Assembly (NCBI GenBank): GCA_016875255.1
Contig: VGRU01000132.1
Coordinates: 1-9,774, forward strand
DNA: 9,774 bases
Reading direction: 5' to 3'
Origin: Deltaproteobacteria bacterium
GTDB taxonomy: Bacteria; Desulfobacterota; BSN033; UBA1163
Of this stretch, positions 1-5,036 are shown in pieces. Numbering within the stretch: the first letter of the stretch is position 1; each line of letters starts with the position of its first letter. Position numbers and translations under genes: made by a program. Under the pieces are notes generated by a model, which did not search any database, was not told the DNA's origin, and worked only from the letters and a program-made list of their open reading frames with translations.

Positions 1-96
1 TTTCAGGAAGAGACGGAGGAAAAGAGACACACCTCTTTTAAATTTTGGGGAAGGGGGGGAATGCCCCATCCGTATCAGCGGATCATTTAGTTCCAT
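1..96 (-). CDS. possible N-terminal fragment of an unidentified protein, runs off the left edge
   Basis: An ATG read from position 96 leftwards stays open for 32 codons to the window edge. It is preceded by a strong Shine-Dalgarno sequence, AAGGAGG (104-110), 7 nt from the ATG, and by a plausible sigma70 promoter. The peptide begins MELNDPLIRMGHSPPSPKF and resembles no family I know. The Pro/Ser-rich stretch comes from C-rich DNA and could be translated repeat rather than a real protein. The case rests on the upstream signals, not on the peptide. It points the same way as the MFS gene but is separated from it by about 150 nt with its own promoter, so it would be a separate transcription unit. 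Confidence 0.33.
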   Translation of the reverse strand, partial: MELNDPLIRMGHSPPSPKFKRGVSLFLRLFLK

Positions 97-103
97 ATAC
101 CAG

Positions 104-129
104 CCTCCTTGTAACAATCTTTCACAAGG
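104..129 (-). promoter_or_regulatory. Shine-Dalgarno with overlapping leader hairpin
   Basis: The leader of the possible leftward gene carries AAGGAGG. The mRNA segment CCTTGT (plus-strand 124-129) can pair with ACAAGG (plus-strand 107-112), and the second arm covers the AAGG of the Shine-Dalgarno. Such a 6-bp stem could partly mask ribosome binding. The inverted repeat is seen directly; a regulatory role is inference. Confidence 0.35.
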
Positions 130-156
130 TTAACATGAATGCCTTCCTTTTGTCAA
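127..156 (-). promoter_or_regulatory. putative sigma70 promoter reading leftwards
   Basis: A perfect -35 hexamer TTGACA (minus strand, 156-151) is followed after 18 nt by TAACCT (132-127), a weak -10 hexamer with three of six consensus bases. Transcription would start near position 120 and run into the leader with the AAGGAGG site. The perfect -35 and correct layout support it; the poor -10 suggests a need for an activator. Confidence 0.4.
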
Positions 157-183
157 GTTTAAAAATTAAAAAATTAAATTCTT

Positions 184-199
184 TCACAATATATTGTGA
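184..199. promoter_or_regulatory. perfect 16-bp palindrome, operator-like
   Basis: TCACAATATATTGTGA is a perfect dyad in an AT-rich stretch downstream of the MFS stop codon. Its centre is about 70 nt upstream of the start site inferred for the leftward promoter, a usual place for an activator site. The half-sites TCACA/TGTGA are in the reverse order of the CRP consensus. On the minus strand it also lies after the MFS stop and before an A/T-rich run, so a weak terminator for the ferredoxin-MFS operon is the alternative. The stem is AT-rich and no T-run follows it directly, so I favour an operator. Confidence 0.4.
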
Positions 200-252
200 T
201 GGTAAAGAAGAGAATGGATACTAATAGTGTGGATGAGGCAATAAAGTGGGTT

Positions 253-1401
253 CTACCCGGCTATCTCTTCTTTAAGAAGATAAACCGAAAGGGAGGAGAG
301 TGAGGTCAACAGGCCCAGCCAAAAGATCCCCACTCTGAAGTTAAAATGGTCAGCCGTCAAACCAAGCAGAAATGGGGTAAGTCCCATTCCAAATCCAACG
401 CCCACAGACATAATCACCCCGAGCACCATCGACCGGCTCGAAAGGGGGGCCAACTTCGAAACCGTGGCCAGGGCAACAGGGAAGAACCCCAGTGAAAGGA
501 CGGCCTGGAGAGTGAGAGATAGAAAAATCAGGCTTAGGTGGGACGACAGGGAGAGCCCAATCGTGCTTAACCCGGTCAAAAGGAGGCTGAAAAAGAGGAT
601 GGTTCGGTACCCATAGCGATCGACCAGAAAGCCGATCAGGATGGGGACAGCCATCCCACCCGCCCTGGAGATCCCTAAAAGGGTATTGGCCAGTTCGAAC
701 TCAATCCCCCTCTCTTTGATGAGATAAAGGGGAAGGATGGAATAAACCCCCATGCTTGACCCCGAGGACAATATCCAGAGAAGGATCATGATCCAGATGG
801 TACTCTTTTTAAAAAGACTGATATAGCCCTCTCCCTTTTGGAGCGGTTCCTTTTGGGGCTCGACAGAAACTTTCCAGAAAAAGAGAGGGAAAACCAGAGA
901 AATGACCCCTAAAAAGAGGAGAGGAGTCTTATAGGAAAAGAACTGCAACCCATAAGCCATAAGAATGGGGATGGTGAAGATTGAGAAACTTGCTGCGGAA
1001 TCATGAAGACCGATGGCTTTCCCCCAATTTCGGGGTTCATAGGTCTCGGTGATGATGGGAAGAATGCCGGGGATGTAGGTCCCTGTTCCAAGGCCAAGAA
1101 GAAAAAAGAGAAGGTGGAACGAAATATAACTCTCGGCAAACTGAAATCCGAAGAAGACAAGGCTCACGCCCAAAAAACCGATGGCCACGGTTCTCTTGTA
1201 ACCCCAGGCCAGGGTCAGACGGCCAGTGGCGAGCAGGCTGAGGCTATACCCGACCGAAAGAGAGATGAAGAGCCCCCCGGCCTTTCCATGGGAAAGCAGA
1301 AGACTGTCTTCGATGAGGGGAAGGATGGGAGAGAAGATCGTCCGGGTCGAAAAGTTGAGGTACCAGAGACACCAGAAGATGAAAAGGGGGAGAATCCTCA
1401 T
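253..1401 (-). CDS. MFS transporter, substrate unknown
   Basis: A 382-residue integral membrane protein of the major facilitator superfamily. About twelve hydrophobic segments are visible in two halves, separated by a charged loop near residues 185-200 (KVSVEPQKEPLQKGEGY). The loop between TM2 and TM3 carries a degenerate motif A (GRLTLAWGYKR), and the equivalent TM8-TM9 loop has a better one (GFLVDRYGYR). The start at 1401 is chosen over an upstream in-frame ATG at 1446: it lies 5 nt beyond the stop of the ferredoxin-like gene and has a purine-rich GGGAAAG upstream. The earlier ATG would overlap that gene by about 40 nt and has no ribosome site. The tight spacing suggests translational coupling with the iron-sulfur protein, so the cargo may be that enzyme's substrate or product. 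The family moves many small molecules by proton or solute exchange; nothing here fixes the substrate. Confidence 0.88.
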   Translation of the reverse strand: MRILPLFIFWCLWYLNFSTRTIFSPILPLIEDSLLLSHGKAGGLFISLSVGYSLSLLATGRLTLAWGYKRTVAIGFLGVSLVFFGFQFAESYISFHLLFFLLGLGTGTYIPGILPIITETYEPRNWGKAIGLHDSAASFSIFTIPILMAYGLQFFSYKTPLLFLGVISLVFPLFFWKVSVEPQKEPLQKGEGYISLFKKSTIWIMILLWILSSGSSMGVYSILPLYLIKERGIEFELANTLLGISRAGGMAVPILIGFLVDRYGYRTILFFSLLLTGLSTIGLSLSSHLSLIFLSLTLQAVLSLGFFPVALATVSKLAPLSSRSMVLGVIMSVGVGFGMGLTPFLLGLTADHFNFRVGIFWLGLLTSLSSLSVYLLKEEIAG

Positions 1402-1406
1402 CCCTG

Positions 1407-2171
1407 TTATTTCTTTCCCTTTCCGATGGGGCAGAGCGCCTGACATTCAAAACAGTAGTAGTAATTTCCCGACACAAGGGTCTGCCAGAGTTCACGGAAA
1501 GGGCGGCTTTTTAACATTTCTACCCGTTCTTCTGGCGAGGCATTGAGCATTCCTCCCACAAATTTTGTCATGCCCCGGAGGCCGAACTCAAAGACCAATC
1601 GGCCGCAGGCCCGTTTATCGACCTGTCCCCCTCCGAGGAGGGCCTTGCTCGGACAGCCCAATATACAGATTTGGCAATCGGTCGGGCATGGAAACCGATT
1701 TTTTTTCGTCGTCGGTTTAAGGGAGGCCGTCGTTAGGACAGCCCCCAGTCTCACCTTCGGTCCAAACCCTTTGACCAGTAGGAGGCCGCTCTTTCCATAG
1801 CTTCCGATTCCTGCCTCCACAGCCGCCCTTCTCAGATCGATTGCCCCGACCATTCCCTGTTTTTCATCCGACATATCAATTGGAATGAAGCCGGGAATGG
1901 CTACGGCTCCATGACCTTGCTTCTCCAGAGCCATGGCCAACTGTTTTGAGATGTCCCTCGCCTTTTCGTAGGTCGCAATCGTATCATTCTGCTTGACCTG
2001 AAGATTCCTCGATTCAAGCGCGGCCCGGCTGTGACCGCAGGCAATGACAACGATGGATATCGCTGAAGGAAGGATGTCGAGGTCAACGGCTTTCCGCTCG
2101 ATCAGGACTTCAACCGTGGCCACCCCTGCCGCCACCGCTCCCAATTGCCTTGCCAATCTTCTGATCTCCAT
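1407..2171 (-). CDS. QueG-like two-[4Fe-4S] ferredoxin-type protein
   Basis: A 254-residue soluble protein resembling the core of epoxyqueuosine reductase (QueG) and related cobalamin-linked reductases. Residues 112-131 (DLRRAAVEAGIGSYGKSGLL) match the conserved segment before the clusters. Cys162, 166, 169 and 173 (first group, CX3CX2CX3CP), Cys189 (in DKRAC) and Cys240, 243 and 247 (CX2CX3CP) give the eight ligands for two [4Fe-4S] clusters in QueG order. It is shorter than QueG (usually about 350 residues), lacks the C-terminal extension, and by hand alignment has Met107 where QueG has its catalytic Asp. It is therefore more likely an electron-transfer or reductase paralogue than true QueG. 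AGGGAG lies 6 nt before the ATG. The MFS gene follows after 5 nt, indicating an operon. The natural substrate is unknown. Confidence 0.8.
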   Translation of the reverse strand: MEIRRLARQLGAVAAGVATVEVLIERKAVDLDILPSAISIVVIACGHSRAALESRNLQVKQNDTIATYEKARDISKQLAMALEKQGHGAVAIPGFIPIDMSDEKQGMVGAIDLRRAAVEAGIGSYGKSGLLLVKGFGPKVRLGAVLTTASLKPTTKKNRFPCPTDCQICILGCPSKALLGGGQVDKRACGRLVFEFGLRGMTKFVGGMLNASPEERVEMLKSRPFRELWQTLVSGNYYYCFECQALCPIGKGKK

Positions 2172-2246
2172 CTTCTTCTCCCTGATTTAACGTTCCGATA
2201 AAACACCAAAACAGACTCAATGGGTTTCCTTTGGTTTATCTATAAT

Positions 2247-2378
2247 GATGATGGTCTCGTAAAAAGTCTCTTTGGGCCTGGTTTTGTCATTCCGGCGAAA
2301 GCCGGAATCCAGTCATTGAGATGGTTCTCGATTTCCTTCTGGACGATGTCTGGATGCCGGATCAAGTCCGGCATGACG
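2247..2378. repeat. dispersed palindromic element with MITE-like left end
   Basis: The segment starts with TGATGGTCTCGTAAAAAG, identical over 18 bases to the left end of the element at about 4854. It then has two hairpins: ATTCCGGC-gaaa-GCCGGAAT (2289-2308) and ATGCCGGA-tcaag-TCCGGCAT (2354-2374). The outer flanks GTCAT and ATGAC are also complementary, so the pair can fold into one cruciform. No right-end copy of the terminal repeat is visible, so this is a truncated or composite copy. Hairpins of the GTCATTCCGGC type are scattered in many proteobacterial genomes. The element fills most of the 232-nt gap between the 85-residue gene and the ferredoxin-like gene. Confidence 0.75.
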
Positions 2379-2403
2379 GAGAGGGCGCATTTATGGATAG
2401 AGG

Positions 2404-2661
2404 CTATTTCACCCTTTTCAAGTTGGGCCTTTTGGAGACAGTCTTCTCCGCTCCCTTCTTCCGTCTCAATACATTCTCATTGAAGAGATTGTTTTTAAGG
2501 CTGACGGCATTGATGATGGAGTAGATGATCACCGCTTTCTCCCAATCCTTTGTTCCATCAAACTGTTCAATCCTTAATCGGTACTTCTCCCTCAGTCTGG
2601 CGAGGGAGGCCTCATCAAAAGCAAGGATCTGTTCAGCTAACCTCTCAAGAGCTTTATCCAT
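2404..2661 (-). CDS. small hypothetical protein, 85 residues
   Basis: An 85-residue protein starting MDKALERLAEQILAFDEAS. The start at 2661 is supported by GGAG 5 nt upstream. An in-frame ATG at 2748 would add 29 residues translated from a repeat and is rejected. The first 60 residues look mainly helical, with acidic and basic residues spaced as in a small helical bundle; KDWEKAVIIYSIINAV is the hydrophobic core. The C-terminal 20 residues are strongly basic (RRKKGAEKTVSKRPNLKRVK), which could contact nucleic acid. No signal peptide, membrane segment or metal motif is seen. I do not recognise a named family. It stands alone between two repeat-filled gaps, so context says little about its role. 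Confidence 0.65.
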   Translation of the reverse strand: MDKALERLAEQILAFDEASLARLREKYRLRIEQFDGTKDWEKAVIIYSIINAVSLKNNLFNENVLRRKKGAEKTVSKRPNLKRVK

Positions 2662-2683
2662 AAAATCTCCATGATGATCAAAA

Positions 2684-2710
2684 TCCGAAATACGAATATC
2701 GAATTTCGAA
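2684..2710. repeat. short AT-rich TTCGAAAT-type palindromic repeat
   Basis: A stretch made of variations on CGAAAT/ATTTCG (arms 2686-2691 and 2703-2708) lies just upstream of the 85-residue gene's ribosome site. It explains why the upstream extension of that reading frame is repeat-derived. Similar motifs recur between genes in some deltaproteobacteria; no function is evident. Confidence 0.45.
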
Positions 2711-2714
2711 AGGG

Positions 2715-2852
2715 AATCAGGAAACCAGAATATCAGGATGCAGAGCATCAGAACACCAGGTTACCAGGGAGAATCGAAGGAAAAAGAATAATTAAATCTG
2801 ATGTCCTGATATCCTGATACCCACAACCTGATATCCTGATCTTCTGATGACC
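2715..2852. repeat. inverted array of degenerate CTGAT/ATCAG repeats
   Basis: The left part (2715-2768) is a run of ATCAGGA/ACCAGAA-like units. The right part (2798-2852) carries the complementary units, including two exact copies of CCTGATATCCTGAT (2805-2818 and 2827-2840). The two halves are imperfect reverse complements around a short A-rich middle, so single strands could form a long imperfect stem. The repeat fills most of the 226-nt gap between the 85-residue gene and the ACT gene. No coding signal is seen in it. Confidence 0.65.
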
Positions 2853-2887
2853 ATGAGACCGTGCTTCGAATTTAATCACTTTCCTCA

Positions 2888-3394
2888 TTAGGGTGCGAAC
2901 TTCGTGACCTGATGGGGAGCTTCAAAGGTTTCGTGCAAGGCCCTCATCGCCTCTTCGATCTGATCCGCCTCAATCACACAGGAGCAACTGGAGATCGAGG
3001 TGCTGATTGCCATCACATTGATCCCGGCCGTCCCCAGGGCATTGAACATCAAACCGGAGATCATCGGCCTCTCCCTGAAGTGGGGACCGAAGACGCTGAC
3101 TGTCGCCACATTGGGATGGTAGGAAATCCCTCTCGCCTCGATCAGGGGCTTCACCCCTTCAAGGACTGCGAGGGCGGTCTCCAGATTCTTCTGATCGATA
3201 CAGAAGGTCATATTTCCATTGCCCTCGATGTCGACATTGTGAACGACAAATTCGATATTGATATTCCGCCCTCCCATGGCTTGGAGAATCGTCCCTTGGA
3301 CGTCAGGCCGATCGGGAAGGGCAAGGATGCTTACTGTCGCCAGACCGGTTGCTGCCATGATGCCCCCCACTTTAATTTTGCCTTCGCTCCCCAT
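2888..3394 (-). CDS. free-standing double ACT-domain protein
   Basis: A 168-residue protein with two ACT domains, at about residues 18-85 and 96-160. The first has LPDRPDVQGTILQAMGGRNI, the second VSVFGPHFRERPMISGLMFN and later GINVMAISTS and EEAMRALHETF. These closely follow the paired regulatory domains at the C-terminus of aspartate kinase, where they bind lysine or threonine. No kinase domain is attached, so this is probably an amino-acid-sensing or allosteric subunit. The gene lies 76 nt downstream of the PaaK-family ligase, an arrangement repeated in anaerobic bacteria and archaea as far as I know, so it may control that enzyme. The start at 3394 fits the usual N-terminus (KIKVGGIM); an internal ATG at 3358 would clip the first strand. 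The ribosome site is weak: GGGG about 7 nt upstream. Confidence 0.85.
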   Translation of the reverse strand: MGSEGKIKVGGIMAATGLATVSILALPDRPDVQGTILQAMGGRNINIEFVVHNVDIEGNGNMTFCIDQKNLETALAVLEGVKPLIEARGISYHPNVATVSVFGPHFRERPMISGLMFNALGTAGINVMAISTSISSCSCVIEADQIEEAMRALHETFEAPHQVTKFAP

Positions 3395-3400
3395 CCCTTT

Positions 3401-3470
3401 ACCCCGTTATAAAACCCCCTCTGCTCGTAGTGGAGATGAACCCCGGAAGATATCTGTTTTCTAACGGGGT
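3401..3470 (-). promoter_or_regulatory. intergenic inverted repeat spanning the ligase-ACT junction
   Basis: ACCCCGTTA (3401-3409) and TAACGGGGT (3462-3470) are perfect 9-bp complements. In the mRNA one arm begins directly after the ligase stop codon. The other carries the GGGG that serves as the ACT gene's ribosome site, ending 6 nt before its ATG. Pairing would loop out the 52 nt between and could limit ACT translation. The inverted repeat is seen; the regulatory role is inferred. Confidence 0.4.
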
Positions 3471-4748
3471 TTACTCCCAGATTCTCCGGTCATCGATCTT
3501 TTTGGCCCGGTCCGGAATGCCTCCTTTCACGGTAAAGATCACTTCGGAAGTCACTTTGAGAGTCTCCAGGACCTCCTTCTCCAGTTTTCTTTTCAGGCCG
3601 ATCTTATCCGCAATCTCCTCCTTTAATTCGACATAGATCGCCATCTCATCCCGGTAATCCTTTCTTGTCACCACCACCTGATAGTTGGCAATGGCTGGAA
3701 ATTTTGCCATCATCTCATCCACCTGCCAGGGATGAATGAAAATCCCCCAGACCTTGGTCACCTGATCTGTCCGGCCCATAATCCTACCAAGGCGCATAGA
3801 AGTCCTTCCACAGGGACAGGGGGCGTCGATCAGGTAGGAGAGGTCTCCAGTGGCAAAACGAAGCATCGGAAAGACCTTGCTAAAATTGGTGACCACAATT
3901 TCTCCGGTCGCCCCTGTCTCCATCTGCTTGCCCGTCTCTGTATCCACAATCTCCACGATCACATCCTCGGGGATGTGCATCCCTTTCTTCTCCGGGCATT
4001 CATATCCGAGACAGCCCACATCGACCGTGCCATAGCCCTGCCGGACCATGAGATCAAGCTTCGACTCCAGTTTTTGACGGAGCGATTCCGGAAACATCTC
4101 CGCGCCGACAAAGGTGGCCTTCAAATGAAGATCTCTCTTGAGATCAAGATGCATGCCCTCGGCCGCCTCAATGATCGCCATGAGAAAGCTGGGAGTTCCG
4201 ACATATCCGGTCACGCGGAGTTGTCTCATCAGGTTAATCTGCATTGAAATATTTCCGGGACCCACAGGGACGACCGTGGCTTTGAACATCCCGAGCGATT
4301 CGTCCAGCATGAGGGCCAGGGGGGTGAGATGGTAGTTGAAGGTATTGAGAACGATATCACCCTCTCTGATCCCGCAGGCATAGAGGGCTTGAGCCCAGCG
4401 AATATCGTTATAATCCCATTCCCCGGGTTCATAGACGGGTCCGGGTGAAACATAGATCCTTCGCAACCCTGCCCCTGAGATGACCTCGAACCCTCCGAAG
4501 GGAAGGGCCTCTTTCTGGGCGTTGACCAGGTCCGCTTTCTTCGTGATGGGGAGTTTCTCCAAATCCTTGAGGTCTCTTATCCCCTCCGGTTTTAACCCTG
4601 CTTTTTCAAACCCCGAACGGATCGTTTTCGAATGGAGATACCCATGTGAAAGGATCTCAGAGAGTTTCTTTCTCTGATAGGTTTCCCTCTTCTCCTTTGA
4701 CATTGTCTCCTTATCCCTGTCAAAAAATCCGTGTCTTCGATCGATCAT
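3471..4748 (-). CDS. phenylacetate-CoA ligase family protein with divergent phosphate loop
   Basis: A 425-residue adenylate-forming enzyme of the PaaK family, which activates aryl or acyl acids with ATP and CoA. Family signs are GTPSFL (184-189), VGAEMFP (214-220), the A5-like GYGTVDVG (238-245), TGD (300-302), the typical CPCGRT (311-316), RIMGRTDQV (322-330), and C-terminal Lys416/417 after GGIPDR near the expected catalytic lysine. The usual phosphate loop SSGTTGKP is absent: residues 98-108 read IYVSPGPVYEP. The enzyme may therefore bind ATP differently or belong to a functionally distinct subgroup. The start at 4748 has AAGGAG 8 nt upstream; the internal ATG at 4703 has an SD only 2 nt away. 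The substrate is not known; an aromatic or amino-acid-derived acid is plausible because of the ACT partner. Confidence 0.82.
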   Translation of the reverse strand: MIDRRHGFFDRDKETMSKEKRETYQRKKLSEILSHGYLHSKTIRSGFEKAGLKPEGIRDLKDLEKLPITKKADLVNAQKEALPFGGFEVISGAGLRRIYVSPGPVYEPGEWDYNDIRWAQALYACGIREGDIVLNTFNYHLTPLALMLDESLGMFKATVVPVGPGNISMQINLMRQLRVTGYVGTPSFLMAIIEAAEGMHLDLKRDLHLKATFVGAEMFPESLRQKLESKLDLMVRQGYGTVDVGCLGYECPEKKGMHIPEDVIVEIVDTETGKQMETGATGEIVVTNFSKVFPMLRFATGDLSYLIDAPCPCGRTSMRLGRIMGRTDQVTKVWGIFIHPWQVDEMMAKFPAIANYQVVVTRKDYRDEMAIYVELKEEIADKIGLKRKLEKEVLETLKVTSEVIFTVKGGIPDRAKKIDDRRIWE

Positions 4749-4791
4749 TGTGCTTACTCCTTTTTAGCAGGAATATTGGAACAATCAAAAC

Positions 4792-5022
4792 ATCATTGCA
4801 AAATTAACATTGAAAAATTAGCAATGATCAGTCCTTTTTTAAACTGTTAACTTTGATGGTCTCGTAAAAAGCCGAAAAAACCTAATGATCGTCATTCCGG
4901 CAAAAGCCGGAATCCAGTTATCTCAGGCACTTATGAAAACACTGGACACCGGTTTTCACCGGTGAGACGACTTTTTACGAGATCATTAACTTTGCATTGC
5001 TAATTTTTCATTATGCAATGAT
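4792..5022. repeat. outer inverted repeat interrupted by a MITE
   Basis: TGAAAAATTAGCAATG (4811-4826) and its exact 16-base complement (4995-5010) face each other. Outside them lies a second perfect pair, ATCATTGCA (4792-4800) and TGCAATGAT (5014-5022). Removing the inner element and one copy of its flanking direct repeat leaves a compact hairpin-forming unit of about 90 nt. It was therefore an older intergenic palindrome later used as an insertion target. It fills most of the 288-nt gap between priA and the ligase gene. Confidence 0.65.
4856..4985. mobile_element. 130-bp MITE-like element with flanking 9-bp direct repeat
   Basis: The ends TGGTCTCGTAAAAAG (4857-4871) and its complement (4971-4985) match at 14 of 15 bases. 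TTAACTTTG flanks the element at 4847-4855 and 4986-4994, a likely target duplication. The boundaries are uncertain because the terminal repeat can be extended with mismatches to about 4853-4988, which would give a 4-bp ACTT duplication instead. Inside are two hairpins, ATTCCGGC-aaaa-GCCGGAAT (4894-4913) and CACCGGT-tttc-ACCGGTG (4947-4964). There is no coding capacity, so movement would need a transposase elsewhere. Confidence 0.65.
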
Positions 5023-5036
5023 CCTTTGGATGTTCA

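Noticed and set aside
1402..1446. Upstream in-frame ATG for the MFS gene
   Set aside because: It would overlap the ferredoxin-like gene, has no ribosome site, and adds a polar segment before the first membrane helix.
2220..2524. Plus-strand open frames containing VIPAKAGIQ and RIKSGMT strings
   Set aside because: These strings are the usual translation of dispersed GTCATTCCGGC-type palindromes, not protein.
2662..2748. Upstream extension of the 85-residue protein
   Set aside because: The added residues come from a TTCGAAAT-type repeat, whereas a GGAG site at correct spacing serves the ATG at 2661.
2805..2840. CCTGATATCCTGAT repeats as a CRISPR array
   Set aside because: Only two short exact units with a 22-nt period and no cas genes; the pattern is an inverted degenerate repeat.
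2912..3412. Plus-strand open frame of 166 codons opposite the ACT gene
   Set aside because: Its sequence is rich in His, Gly, Asp and Pro with no recognisable domain, as expected of an antisense frame; the minus strand gives clear ACT domains.
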